From: Chromatiaceae bacterium
GTDB lineage: Bacteria; Pseudomonadota; Gammaproteobacteria; Chromatiales; Chromatiaceae
Direction: 5' to 3'
Length of the DNA stretch: 64,000 nt
Assembly: GCA_024235415.1 (NCBI GenBank)
Contig: JACKML010000004.1
Span: 310,001-374,000 of the forward strand
Position numbers and translations under genes: made by a program. The notes under the pieces were generated by a model. The model saw nothing but the letters and a program-made list of their open reading frames with translations. It did not search any database and was not told the origin of the DNA. Position 1 is the stretch's first letter, and each line of letters opens with the position of its first letter. Shown piece by piece: positions 18,321 to 27,350 of this stretch.

Positions 18321-19229
18321 ATGGCTGCCCCCCTGACCGCTCTGCCCCCAGCACCGCCGCCACCCTCCGCATTGCAGGAGATCGGCGTCAACCTCATCGA
18401 CGACCCCGGGCTGTGGTTCGACGAGGTGATTGGCGAGCTGACGCTCGCGCTCAAGACATTCCTGCCCAATCTGCTCGGCGCGGTGGCACTGCTGCTGATC
18501 GGGTGGCTGGCCGCGTTCCTCGTACGCTGGCTGATCCTGCGCTTTGGCAAGGGCCTTGACGCCATTCTCGCGGCGGTACACCGGCGACTTGGGCAGGAGG
18601 TCGCACAGACCCGCTGGTCGATTTCCACGCTGGTCGGCAACGTTTCGTTTTGGATGACCCTGGCCTACGCGGTCAGCGCCGCGGCCGAGCAGATCGGCCT
18701 GAACACTTTTGCCAGTTGGGTGCTGGGACTACTGGGCTATCTGCCCAGCCTTCTGATCAGCCTGTTCATCCTGTTCATCGGTTATCTGGTCGCCGGTGGC
18801 GTGCGCAACCTGATTGTCGCCATCGCCGAATCGCGCGGCTTTCAGCACGGCCTGTCGTTAGGCCACCTGGCTGCCGGACTGATTCTCGCCTTCGCCCTGT
18901 TGCTGGGATTGGCCCAGCTGGGACTCGACGTCACGCTGTTTGCTGACATCATCCTGCTGGCCGCAGCGGCACTGTTCGCCAGCGCGGCACTGGCCTTCGG
19001 CATCGGCGCCTCAGACGCGGTGCGCAACGTGATGGCCTCGCACTATGTGCGCCGCGCCTACCGCACCGGGCAGCAGGTCCGCGTCGACGGCCTGCAGGGT
19101 GAGATCCTCGAACTGACCCAGGTCGCGGTGATCGTGGATACCGTGGACGGCGAGGCCTGGATCCCCGCACGGCGCTTTCTGGAGAACGTCGCGTTGATCA
19201 TCGAGGAAGACGATGGCGAGCACGATTGA
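18321..19229 (+). CDS. Mechanosensitive-channel-like membrane protein (conserved TM helix family)
   Basis: A 302-residue inner-membrane protein with about five hydrophobic helices (LLGAVALLLIGWLAAFLV, SFWMTLAYAVSAAAEQIG, LLISLFILFIGYLVAGG, a LAAGLILAFALLLGLAQLG stretch, IILLAAAALFASAALAFG). After these comes a soluble MscS-like beta segment with YRTGQQVRVDGLQGEILEL and VDTVDGEAWIPARRF. It fits small mechanosensitive-channel relatives carrying the conserved TM helix. The start is the ATG at 18321, after CAGGAGG. Its 3' end overlaps the next gene by 17 bp, so it is in an operon with the MgtE-like genes, which suggests a shared ion or envelope-stress role. Confidence 0.8.
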   Translation: MAAPLTALPPAPPPPSALQEIGVNLIDDPGLWFDEVIGELTLALKTFLPNLLGAVALLLIGWLAAFLVRWLILRFGKGLDAILAAVHRRLGQEVAQTRWSISTLVGNVSFWMTLAYAVSAAAEQIGLNTFASWVLGLLGYLPSLLISLFILFIGYLVAGGVRNLIVAIAESRGFQHGLSLGHLAAGLILAFALLLGLAQLGLDVTLFADIILLAAAALFASAALAFGIGASDAVRNVMASHYVRRAYRTGQQVRVDGLQGEILELTQVAVIVDTVDGEAWIPARRFLENVALIIEEDDGEHD

Positions 19230-20052
19230 CGCGGTGACCAAGGGCTACCTGACGCTGCACCCGGCGGCGGCGGCACGGACGCTGGCGCGCCTCGACGGCC
19301 GCGACATCGAAGCGGTCTTCGTCGCGATGCCTCGCCAACTGGCGGCCAACGTACTGGAACACATGGCACCGGGTTCGGCCAGCCGCTGCCTGCTGCAACT
19401 GGCGCCGGAGACCGCCAGCGAGATCCTCGCGCGGGCACCCCTGCTCGCGGCCGTCGCCGCACTGCGTGTGATGAAACAACCCCAGGTGCAGGCCCTGCTG
19501 GGATTGATGTCACGCCCGGTCGCCGCCAGGCTGCGTCTGCGTCTGCGCTTTTCCGAATCGGTTATCGGCGCCTTCGTCGACGAGGACGTGCTGACCCTGT
19601 CACCTGAGCACCGGGTCGGCGATGCACTGCGTTTTTTCCGCCGCAGCGGGCAGCACACCGGGCAGACCATCCCGGTGCTCGACGAGCGCCGCCACCTCCT
19701 GGGCGTCGTCGATCTGAGCGAGTTGCTGGGAAATTCCGATCGCCGACTGGTGCAACATCTGATGAAACCGGCGCGAACCACGCTGAATGCGCGTGCGGCC
19801 CTGCAGACGGTGAACAAGCATCCGGCGTGGCTCAGCCATGACAGCCTGCCGGTGGTCAATCGCAACAACGTGTTTCAGGGGGTTCTGCGGCGATCCCGGG
19901 TGATGGAAGAGGAACAGGGCCTGCTCAACGAAGTCGCCGACCGCAACGAGTTGATGACCACGCGCGCCGCATTGGCCGACATCCTCTGGCTGGCGGTCGG
20001 TGCGCTGTTCGCCGGCGGCCATTCCACTGAGCGCAGCGCGCGGGACGAGTGA
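19213..20052 (+). CDS. Stand-alone MgtE N-domain/CBS protein without transport domain
   Basis: A 279-residue protein that looks like the cytosolic half of an MgtE magnesium channel. Residues about 10-115 form the helical superhelix of MgtE_N (repeats such as LHPAAAARTLARLDG and QLAPETASEILARAP). Residues about 120-235 carry a CBS pair (HRVGDALRFFRR, IPVLDERRHLLGVVDLSEL, LPVVNRNNVFQGVL). Only one weakly hydrophobic segment follows (ALADILWLAVGALFAGG), so the channel domain is missing. It overlaps the upstream channel-like gene by 17 bp and is one base before mgtE. It may be a separate Mg or nucleotide sensor for either neighbour; that is inference. Confidence 0.75.
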   Translation: MASTIDAVTKGYLTLHPAAAARTLARLDGRDIEAVFVAMPRQLAANVLEHMAPGSASRCLLQLAPETASEILARAPLLAAVAALRVMKQPQVQALLGLMSRPVAARLRLRLRFSESVIGAFVDEDVLTLSPEHRVGDALRFFRRSGQHTGQTIPVLDERRHLLGVVDLSELLGNSDRRLVQHLMKPARTTLNARAALQTVNKHPAWLSHDSLPVVNRNNVFQGVLRRSRVMEEEQGLLNEVADRNELMTTRAALADILWLAVGALFAGGHSTERSARDE

Positions 20053-20053
20053 T

Positions 20054-21361
20054 ATGAAGCCGGGACTGACCAATGCCATCCATGCATTGCAGCGCGACCT
20101 GGTCGAACACCATCCCGACGACGCGGTCCGGCTGCTGGAACGCGAGTCACCGACGGATGTGGCCGAGATGCTGGCACGACAGCCGATCACTACCGCCTTG
20201 CCCGTATGGGAACGCCTGTCACCGGATATCTGCATTCGTGCGATCGAGGCACTGCCCGAGACCCAGGCACTGGAGATACTGCGCCATATGGACCCGTCGC
20301 GCGTCGCCGCGATACTGGCCATGCGCGACCAGGAGGCACGTGACAGGTACCTCGACATGCTGCCGCCGACCGAGGCCGAGGAACTGCGCGCGCTGCTGTC
20401 CTATCCGACCGACAGCGCCGGCGCCCTGATGGACCCGCGCGTGTTGCTGTTGCGATCCGACACCACGGTGCGCGAGGCCCTGGCAAGGATCCGTGCGCTG
20501 CGGCGGCGCGGCACGCGACGGCTGTTCGTGGTCGACGCCGATAACCGACTGGAGGGGCAGGTAGACATCCAGGACCTCGCCACGGCCACCACGACCACCC
20601 GGCTCGAAGAGATTCAGCGCCCGGTGCGCGCCGTGGTCAGTGCACTCGCGCCGCGCGAGGAAGTGGTGGAGATCCTCGAGCAGTACCGCCTGACCGACCT
20701 GCCGGTCGTGGATGCCGAAGAGCGCCTGATCGGTGCGGTGCGTTACCGCAACCTGATGGCCGCCGCCGAGGACGAGGCCACGGTGGCGATGCAGACGATG
20801 GTCGGCGTGAGCAAGGACGAACGCGCGCTGTCCCCGGTCCCGTTTGCCGTGCGCAAACGCCTGCCATGGCTCCACATCAACCTGGCCACGGCATTTCTCG
20901 CCGCCGCGGTAGTCGGCCTGTTTGAAAACACGATCGCGCAGTTCACCGCACTCGCGGTACTGCTCCCGGTAGTCGCCGGGCAGTCGGGCAATACCGGCGC
21001 GCAGGCGCTCGCCGTGACAATGCGCGGCCTCGCATTGCGTGAAATCCGAACCCGGCACTGGCCACGCGTGATTTTCAAGGAGATGTCGGCGGGGTTCTGG
21101 AACGGGGTTGCGATCGCAGCGACGACAGCGCTGGGCGTGTGGATCTGGAGCGGTTCCGAAGGACTGGCCGGGATCATCGCGGTGTCGATGATCCTCTCGA
21201 TGGTGATTGCCGGCATCTTCGGCGCGGCGATTCCGCTGTTGCTCACCGCCGCCGGCCAGGATCCGGCGCAGTCATCATCGATCGTGCTGACCACGATCAC
21301 GGACGTAACCGGCTTTTTCAGCTTCCTCGGTATCGCCGCGCTGTTTTCCAACCTGCTCTGA
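20054..21361 (+). CDS. mgtE: Magnesium transporter MgtE
   Basis: Mg2+ channel of 435 residues with the complete family layout: the MgtE_N superhelix (about 5-110, with LEILRHMDPSRVAAILA), two CBS domains (about 125-250, with YRLTDLPVVDAEERLIGAV), and five membrane helices. The helical part contains the selectivity-region signature PVVAGQSGNTGAQALAV and ends in DVTGFFSFLGIAALF. The start at 20054 is chosen because the preceding stop is at 20050-20052; the longer frame would overlap the neighbour. The CBS/N domains normally close the pore when cytosolic Mg2+ is high. Confidence 0.93.
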   Translation: MKPGLTNAIHALQRDLVEHHPDDAVRLLERESPTDVAEMLARQPITTALPVWERLSPDICIRAIEALPETQALEILRHMDPSRVAAILAMRDQEARDRYLDMLPPTEAEELRALLSYPTDSAGALMDPRVLLLRSDTTVREALARIRALRRRGTRRLFVVDADNRLEGQVDIQDLATATTTTRLEEIQRPVRAVVSALAPREEVVEILEQYRLTDLPVVDAEERLIGAVRYRNLMAAAEDEATVAMQTMVGVSKDERALSPVPFAVRKRLPWLHINLATAFLAAAVVGLFENTIAQFTALAVLLPVVAGQSGNTGAQALAVTMRGLALREIRTRHWPRVIFKEMSAGFWNGVAIAATTALGVWIWSGSEGLAGIIAVSMILSMVIAGIFGAAIPLLLTAAGQDPAQSSSIVLTTITDVTGFFSFLGIAALFSNLL

Positions 21362-21375
21362 ACCGTCCGCAGCTG

Positions 21376-22737
21376 CTAGCGGTAATCGTCACGCTCCAGG
21401 CCGTACTTCTTCATCTTGTCGTACAGCGTCTTGCGCGGCAGGCCGAGCGCAGCCATCGTGTCCTTGATGCTGCCGTTACTGGCCTTGAGCTGCTGCTCGA
21501 TCAGCGTGCGCTCGAAACAGTCGAGCTGTTCGGGCAGCGTCATCGCCGGGCGATCGGTATTGCCGTCGACCATGCGCTCGATATCGTAGCCACAGGACTC
21601 GCCGAGCAATACGTAGCGTTCGGCCGCATTGCGCAGCTCGCGGACATTGCCCGGCCAGTCGGCCATCATCAGGCGACGCAGCTGATCCGGCCGCGGCGGC
21701 GGTGGCTCGCGCTGATAACGCGCGCCGGCCACCAGCACGAAATGCTGGAACAACAGCGCGACGTCCTCGCGACGTTCGCGCAATGGCGGTATGTCGATCA
21801 TCACCACGCTCAGCCGGTAGTACAGGTCTTCGCGGAACTCGCCGCGGCTCGCCGCCTCACGCAGATCGATCTTGGTCGCAGCAACCACGCACAGATCGAG
21901 CGGTATCAGCTCGTTCGAGCCCAGACGCTCGATCGCCCGCTCCTGCAGCACGCGCAGCAGATGCACCTGAACCTGCAACGGCATGCTCTCGATCTCGTCG
22001 AGAAACAGGGTGCCGCCATTGGCGTGCTCGAACTTGCCGATGCGACGTGATCTGGCGTCCGTAAAGGCGCCTGCCTCATGGCCGAACAGCTCGCTCTCGA
22101 TCAGTGTGTCGGGTACTGCACCGCAGTTCACAGCAACAAAATTGTGCTCACGCCGGCGGCTGTTCTCGTGCAACGCGCGCGCCACCAGCTCCTTGCCGGT
22201 ACCCGTCTCGCCGTTGACCAGCACATCGGCGCCGGCGTCGGCAACCTGGCCGATCATCAGCCGCAGGCGCTGCATCGCCGGCGTGTCACCGATGATCCGC
22301 GGTCCCGGCTTGCTCTGCACCGCAAGCTCGTTCTTCAGGAGCCGGTTTTCCATCGTCAGCGCGCGCTTTTCGAGCGCGCGGCCAACAGTGTCGACCAGGT
22401 CCTCAACCGCAAACGGTTTCTCGATGAAGTCATAGGCACCGGCGCGCATGGCCTCGACGGCCATACTCACGTCGCCATGCCCGGTGATCAGGATGACCGG
22501 CAGATCCGGGTCGATTGCACGCGCGCGCTGCAGGAACTGCATACCGCTGAGACCCGGCATGCGGATATCGCTGATCACCGCACCTCGCCAGTCGCTGCCA
22601 AGCACCTCGAGCGCCTTTTCGGCGCGATCGAAAGCGTGTACCCGGTAGCCGGCGAGATCCAGCGCCTGCGAGGCAGCAACGCGGATGTGCTCCTCGTCAT
22701 CGATCAGCATTACAGGGGGCAGGACAGCGTTGTTCAT
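21376..22737 (-). CDS. dctD: Sigma-54-dependent response regulator, DctD family
   Basis: NtrC-type activator of 453 residues. The receiver domain has Asp57 in ISDIRMPG, and the AAA+ domain has Walker A GETGTGKE and Walker B TLFLDEIESMP. A Fis-type C-terminal DNA-binding helix contains MAALGLPRKTLYDKM. The sigma-54 contact loop reads GAFTDA instead of the common GAFTGA. It is probably paired with the DctB-type kinase 0.6 kb away on the same strand, but an SCP2-like gene on the other strand separates them. Classical DctB/DctD control C4-dicarboxylate uptake; no transporter gene lies in this window, so the target is unproven. Confidence 0.88.
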   Translation of the reverse strand: MNNAVLPPVMLIDDEEHIRVAASQALDLAGYRVHAFDRAEKALEVLGSDWRGAVISDIRMPGLSGMQFLQRARAIDPDLPVILITGHGDVSMAVEAMRAGAYDFIEKPFAVEDLVDTVGRALEKRALTMENRLLKNELAVQSKPGPRIIGDTPAMQRLRLMIGQVADAGADVLVNGETGTGKELVARALHENSRRREHNFVAVNCGAVPDTLIESELFGHEAGAFTDARSRRIGKFEHANGGTLFLDEIESMPLQVQVHLLRVLQERAIERLGSNELIPLDLCVVAATKIDLREAASRGEFREDLYYRLSVVMIDIPPLRERREDVALLFQHFVLVAGARYQREPPPPRPDQLRRLMMADWPGNVRELRNAAERYVLLGESCGYDIERMVDGNTDRPAMTLPEQLDCFERTLIEQQLKASNGSIKDTMAALGLPRKTLYDKMKKYGLERDDYR

Positions 22738-22895
22738 GGCGCGAGCTTACTGCGCCCGCGGCCACGAAGCATCTTTGACATGGGGCAAATCGCCGCAACA
22801 AGCGCATCGTTGACCGCCCCTCCGGCTGGCGTAGTTGTCATAAGCACGCCAGAATGCCCCCAGAGCACCCCAACCCACCCCACAGGAGAAAAGAA

Positions 22896-23300
22896 ATGGC
22901 CCAATTGTTTTCCGACGAATGGATGAACCTGCTCAAAGATGCGTGGAATGCCGAACCGGAGGTACGCGACCGGCTTGCCGAGATCGGCTTCAACTCCGTG
23001 ATCACCTGTGGGTTCAAGGACGAGGACCAACCACGCGGTGTCTTTGTGGTGGAAAACGGTGAATGCGTGCGCGCCGGTGACTATGCGAACGAAGACCCGG
23101 ACTGGGACATGCGCGCATCGCGCGACGACTGGATGAAATGGGTCGAGAAGGGCCTCGGCATGGCCGGCATGGGCACCGCCTTCGCGATGGGCAAGCTCAA
23201 GTTCAAGAAGGGCGACTTCAAGGCGATGATCAAAGACCCGCGCATGGCCGGGCCGTTCGTCAAGAGCTTCGGTCTGATGCAGAAGATCGGCGCTGAGTAA
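22896..23300 (+). CDS. SCP2-type sterol-binding-domain-like small protein
   Basis: A 134-residue soluble protein with a lipid-binding SCP2-like pattern: an N-terminal helix (FSDEWMNLLKDAWNAEP), a beta core with VITCGFKD, RGVFVVENGEC and DPDWDMRASRDDWMKW, then a helical end (MGKLKFKKGDFKAMIKDP). The ATG at 22896 follows AGGAG by seven bases. It is divergent from dctD and convergent with dctB. Function is not known; binding of a hydrophobic ligand is inferred from the fold. Confidence 0.7.
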   Translation: MAQLFSDEWMNLLKDAWNAEPEVRDRLAEIGFNSVITCGFKDEDQPRGVFVVENGECVRAGDYANEDPDWDMRASRDDWMKWVEKGLGMAGMGTAFAMGKLKFKKGDFKAMIKDPRMAGPFVKSFGLMQKIGAE

Positions 23301-23321
23301 GGCCGCCGACCCCATCCGGAT

Positions 23322-25169
23322 TCACCCCCCGGCCGCCACGCTCTCGGGCCAGGCGGCCAGGGTCAGGGTGAACACCGCACCGCCGACCGCCGCGTTGCCG
23401 GCGGTCAGCGACCCACCCAGCCGTTGCGCGATCGTGTGCGAGATCGACAGACCGAGTCCCAGGCCGTTCTCCGTGGTGGTGAAGAACGGATCGAACACCT
23501 TTTTGAGATTCTGCTGCGGGATGCCGGGACCGGAGTCGTGTACCTCCAGTACGACGTCCGCTCCGCATGCCCGGGCGCTGACCTCGATGCGTCGATTAGG
23601 TTGATTCACCAGCACGTCGCAGGCGTTGCCGACAAGGTTCACCAACACCTGTTCCAGCTGCACCATGTCGGCCGCCAGGAACAGGTCTTGTGGCGGCAGG
23701 TCGGTGACCAGTTCGGCATCCGCCTGCTCGATGCGGTTGCGCAGGATACGCAATGCACCCTCCAGACAGGCACGCAGCGAGACACGGATACGCTGCCCAC
23801 TGGACTTGCGTGAAAAGACCTTGAGCTGGCCGCTTATCTGCGCCATGCGCCCCGTCAACTCGCTGATCTGCTGCAGGTTCCATGCGGCCTGCTCGAGGTT
23901 TTCCCGCGCCAGGTAGGTGCGGGCGTTGTCCGCATAGGTGCGCATCGCCGCGAGCGGCTGGTTGAGCTCATGGTTGATGCCGGCCGACATCTGGCCGAGA
24001 GCTGCCAGCTTGGCTGCCTGGATCAGTTCGTCGCGGGTCTGCTGGTGTCGCTCGATCTCCTGGCGCAGCAAGCGGTTGGCCTCGGTGAGATCGCGCGTGC
24101 GCTGGCTGACACGGCCTTCGAGTTCGTCCAGCGCTTCCTGCATCATCTGGCGCTTTTCCAGCTCGTGCTCACGCCGCCGCCGGTTGCGTTGTGCGAACAG
24201 CCAGCCGGCGGTTGCCAGCAGCAGCAACAGGGTCATCGCAAACAGGCGCGCCTGCCACACCTGCGGATTCACCACCTTCTGCGACATCAGCAGCTGCACC
24301 CGCCAGCCGGCCTGTGGCATGTCGGTCGCCAGGCTGATGTAACCGGCGGCGTCCGACCGGACACCTTCAAGGATCCGTGCACCCGAGACCAGCGCCTTTT
24401 GCTGCGCGCCGAAAACCGCTGTCAGCTCGGCATCCGGATAGCGTCGCGAGGCACGGATGCGCTCGATGGTATCGGCGCGCAAAGGTTGCAGTGTCCGGAA
24501 ACGCCATTGCGGCCGGGTCGAGATGAAGATCACCCCGTCCGGGTCTGTCACGACCAGCTCGGAATCCTGGCTGCGCCAGGCGTTTTCCAGGGTGTCGATA
24601 TCGATCTTCACGACGACCACGCCGAGTGGTGACTCGGCGGCACCGACCGGGTAGGAAAAATAGAACCCGCGCCGCCCCGAGGTCGTGCCGAGTGCGTAAT
24701 AGCGCCCTGCCCCGCCCTGCATCGCCTCGATGAAATACGGCCGGAAGGCGAAATTGCGGCCGACGAAGGTCAGCTCCTTCTGCCAGTTGCTGGCGGCCAG
24801 CGTGACCCCGCGCGCATCCATCAGGTAGACGTCGAGCGAGCCGGCAATCGTGTTGGCGTGGGCCAGGTAACGGTTCACCTGGTCCTGCAGGGCGGCGTCC
24901 CGCGGTGACTGCAACAACGCCCTCAGGCGGTGATCATCGGCCAGCAGTGCCGGCAGAAAGGCGAACTCGTCCAGCTGACCGGCAAAGTGCGAGACGTACA
25001 GGTCCAGCTGCTGGCGGCCTTCCACCTCGAGCTGCGCCAGCAGGGAATCGCGCTGGACGTTGCCCGCGTACCAGGAAAGCGTCAGCATCACGCCGGCCAG
25101 CAGCCACCACCCGAGGGAGGGCGGCAGCCGGCGCACCGCCGGATCAGCGCCGGAGTTCGAGGACGCCAT
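23322..25169 (-). CDS. dctB: Sensor histidine kinase, DctB family
   Basis: Membrane sensor kinase of about 615 residues. It has an N-terminal helix (LGWWLLAGVMLTLSWYAG), a periplasmic tandem-PAS (Cache) sensor with VYLMDARGVTLAASNW and FAFRPYFIEAMQG, and a second helix (LFAMTLLLLLATAGWLFA). A coiled coil, a HisKA domain with GINHELNQPLAAM and a HATPase domain (LVGNACDVL, DSGPGIP, GLGLGLSISH) follow. This matches DctB-type C4-dicarboxylate sensors. The ATG at 25169 overlaps the 3' end of ridA by 26 bp; starts at 25187 or 25208 are possible. Partner: the DctD-type regulator at 21376-22737. Confidence 0.87.
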   Translation of the reverse strand: MASSNSGADPAVRRLPPSLGWWLLAGVMLTLSWYAGNVQRDSLLAQLEVEGRQQLDLYVSHFAGQLDEFAFLPALLADDHRLRALLQSPRDAALQDQVNRYLAHANTIAGSLDVYLMDARGVTLAASNWQKELTFVGRNFAFRPYFIEAMQGGAGRYYALGTTSGRRGFYFSYPVGAAESPLGVVVVKIDIDTLENAWRSQDSELVVTDPDGVIFISTRPQWRFRTLQPLRADTIERIRASRRYPDAELTAVFGAQQKALVSGARILEGVRSDAAGYISLATDMPQAGWRVQLLMSQKVVNPQVWQARLFAMTLLLLLATAGWLFAQRNRRRREHELEKRQMMQEALDELEGRVSQRTRDLTEANRLLRQEIERHQQTRDELIQAAKLAALGQMSAGINHELNQPLAAMRTYADNARTYLARENLEQAAWNLQQISELTGRMAQISGQLKVFSRKSSGQRIRVSLRACLEGALRILRNRIEQADAELVTDLPPQDLFLAADMVQLEQVLVNLVGNACDVLVNQPNRRIEVSARACGADVVLEVHDSGPGIPQQNLKKVFDPFFTTTENGLGLGLSISHTIAQRLGGSLTAGNAAVGGAVFTLTLAAWPESVAAGG

Positions 25170-25530
25170 CCATCTCGACACTGGCATTGCGTGGCAGCGA
25201 CGCCACACCCAGTGCCGCCCGCGCGGGATAGGGCTGGTCGAAGTACTCCGCCATGATCTGGTTCACCAGCGCGAAATTGGCCAGATCGATGAGATACACG
25301 TTCAGCTTCACCATGTCATCGAGGCCTCCGCCGGCCGCCCGTGCCACTGCCTGCAGGTTGTCAAATACGCGGCGGATCTCCGCCTCCGTATCACCCTCAA
25401 CCATGCTCATGGTCTGCGGGTCCAGAGCGATCTGCCCCGACAGGTAGACGGTCGTGCCGACCTTTACCGCCTGCGAATAGGTCCCGATCGCCTGCGGCGC
25501 CTGGTCTGTCCTGATGATTTCCCGGCTCAT
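25144..25530 (-). CDS. ridA: RidA family enamine/imine deaminase
   Basis: RidA hydrolyses reactive enamine/imine intermediates made by PLP enzymes such as threonine dehydratase. The 128-residue length is normal. Signatures include APQAIGTYSQAV near the N-terminus, LSGQIALDP, the LNVYLIDLANFALVN block, and the C-terminal PARAALGVASLPRNASVEM with the conserved arginine. An AGGAG lies 11 bases before the ATG at 25530. Its 3' end overlaps the dctB start, suggesting co-transcription. Confidence 0.95.
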   Translation of the reverse strand: MSREIIRTDQAPQAIGTYSQAVKVGTTVYLSGQIALDPQTMSMVEGDTEAEIRRVFDNLQAVARAAGGGLDDMVKLNVYLIDLANFALVNQIMAEYFDQPYPARAALGVASLPRNASVEMDGVLELRR

Positions 25531-25626
25531 CGCAAGAAAACTCCTGATGTGGTTGATGGATGCATGAATGCGGCGAACGTTAACTGCTGCACAACGAAAT
25601 CGCCAAGACCGTCTAAGCTGAGCAGC

Positions 25627-25872
25627 ATGAATCCACTGTATCGAATGCGCCCGATGCTGCCCAGCCTGACGCTGGCCCTTTGCCTGGCCGTGCTGCTGTC
25701 GGGCTGTGACAGCCCACCGGCACCACCGCCGCGCACCACGGAGCCGGTCTCCAACGTCTACCTCGAGGCGCTGCAACAGGCCGAGGCCGTCAAACACGAC
25801 GTCGAGCAGCGCAACCTCGAACAGCAGCGTATCGACGACCTGCTGGGCAGGGGTCAGGCGCCGGCGCGCTGA
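25627..25872 (+). CDS. Small lipoprotein of unknown function
   Basis: An 81-residue predicted lipoprotein. The signal peptide (LTLALCLAVLLSGC) ends in the lipobox LSGC with Cys near residue 27, followed by a proline-rich stretch (SPPAPPPRTTEP). A short charged helix follows (VYLEALQQAEAVKHDVEQ...), likely a coiled coil. No family was recognised. It converges on lnt and the two genes overlap by 19 bp at their 3' ends. Confidence 0.7.
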   Translation: MNPLYRMRPMLPSLTLALCLAVLLSGCDSPPAPPPRTTEPVSNVYLEALQQAEAVKHDVEQRNLEQQRIDDLLGRGQAPAR

Positions 25873-27350
25873 CGGCGCAACGCCGGCAACAGCATCAGGG
25901 CGGCGAGCAGGACCACGGCGACATTGCCCCACAGCACAAAGGGCGTGGTCCCGCGCAATGGCACCACGTCGTCACTGAGAATCGCCCGCTCGAACTGCGG
26001 TGACACGCCGCGCAGCTGTCCGCGCGCATCGATGATCGCCGAGACACCGGTGTTGGTGGCACGCAGCAGGTAGCGGCCGGTCTCCAGCGCGCGCATCCGC
26101 GCTATCTCCAGGTGCTGGTGAGGCGCCAGCGAATCACCGAACCAGGCGTCGTTGCTCGCATTCACGAGCAGGGTGGCCTCGGGCAGTGCGCGTGCAACCT
26201 CGGTGCCGTAGGCATCCTCGTAACAGATATCGACCCCGACCGGCTGTCCGGCCAGTGTCAGCAGCGGCCTGCCGTCACCGCCGGGCGAGAAATTCGACAT
26301 TGGGATCTGCAGAAAATCCAGCAACGGGCGCGTCCAGGCATCGAACGGCAGGTATTCGCCGAACGGCACCAGGTGACGCTTGTAATAGCGGTCGCGGCCG
26401 CTGACGCCCAGGCTCAGCATCGCGTTGTAGTAGTCGCCCGACTCACTGCCGTCGACGATACCCAGCAACAGGTCCCGGCCCTGCTCCCGCAGCAGCGCGT
26501 CCAGCGGCGCCAGCAGGCTGGTTTCGACCTCGGTGGCAAACGCGGGGACCGCGGTCTCGGGCCAGATCACAATCCGGCTGTCGGGCACCGAGGCGGTCAT
26601 ATCCAGATACAGCTGCAGTGATGGCCCACGCATCGAGCGCCGCCATTTCTGGTCCTGCGGGATATTTCCCTGCAGCAGGCTCACCCGGATTGGCGCTGCC
26701 GCGGGCTGCGTCCAATCGATCTGTTGCAGACCTGCCCCGCCGGCCCAGATCGCCAGCAGTATCGCCACCGGCAAAGGCCGCGGTGACTGGCTGAGGATCC
26801 CGGCCGAGACCGCCAGCAACAGCCCGATGCCGTATACCCCGAGCACCGGGCCGTAACCGGCCAGTGGCAGATCGATCTGGCTGTAGCCGAACGACAGCCA
26901 GGGAAAGCCGGTGAAAAGCCAGCCGCGCAGCCATTCGACCAGCGTCCACAGCGCCGGCAGCACCAGGGTCAGCCATACGACGTCGGAACCTGGCCGCAGG
27001 CGCCCGCTCAACCATCCCGCGAGTGCGAAGAACCCCGCCATCGCCAGCACGAACAACACCGTGATCGCGACCGCCAGCGCCAGCGGCACGCCGCCGAACT
27101 GGGCGATGCTGATGCGGATCCAGAACACGCCAAAGCCCATCAGGCCAAGGCCGAAGGCATAACCGGTCCAGGCGTTGAGGCCGCGGCGTGCGGGATAACG
27201 CCACAGGTGGAACAACAGTGCCAGGCCAGGCAGCGCCACCAGACCCAGACCGAAAGGGGCGAACGCAAGCACGCTGACGCCACCAGCCGCGCAGGCGAGC
27301 AACAGCTGTGCCGCGGCCGGCCAGTGCGCCGGCCCCCTTGCCGGGGTCAC
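25854..27350 (-). CDS. lnt: Apolipoprotein N-acyltransferase Lnt
   Basis: Inner-membrane enzyme that adds the third acyl chain to lipoproteins. The 498-residue protein has about six N-terminal membrane helices and a nitrilase-like periplasmic domain. The catalytic triad is visible: Glu in VIWPETAVPAF, Lys in YYKRHLVPFGEYLP, and Cys in VDICYEDAYG. One C-terminal helix closes the protein (FVLWGNVAVVLLAALMLLP). The start is GTG at 27350, overlapping the corC stop, in the conserved phoH-ybeY-corC-lnt order. Confidence 0.96.
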   Translation of the reverse strand: MTPARGPAHWPAAAQLLLACAAGGVSVLAFAPFGLGLVALPGLALLFHLWRYPARRGLNAWTGYAFGLGLMGFGVFWIRISIAQFGGVPLALAVAITVLFVLAMAGFFALAGWLSGRLRPGSDVVWLTLVLPALWTLVEWLRGWLFTGFPWLSFGYSQIDLPLAGYGPVLGVYGIGLLLAVSAGILSQSPRPLPVAILLAIWAGGAGLQQIDWTQPAAAPIRVSLLQGNIPQDQKWRRSMRGPSLQLYLDMTASVPDSRIVIWPETAVPAFATEVETSLLAPLDALLREQGRDLLLGIVDGSESGDYYNAMLSLGVSGRDRYYKRHLVPFGEYLPFDAWTRPLLDFLQIPMSNFSPGGDGRPLLTLAGQPVGVDICYEDAYGTEVARALPEATLLVNASNDAWFGDSLAPHQHLEIARMRALETGRYLLRATNTGVSAIIDARGQLRGVSPQFERAILSDDVVPLRGTTPFVLWGNVAVVLLAALMLLPALRRQRAGA

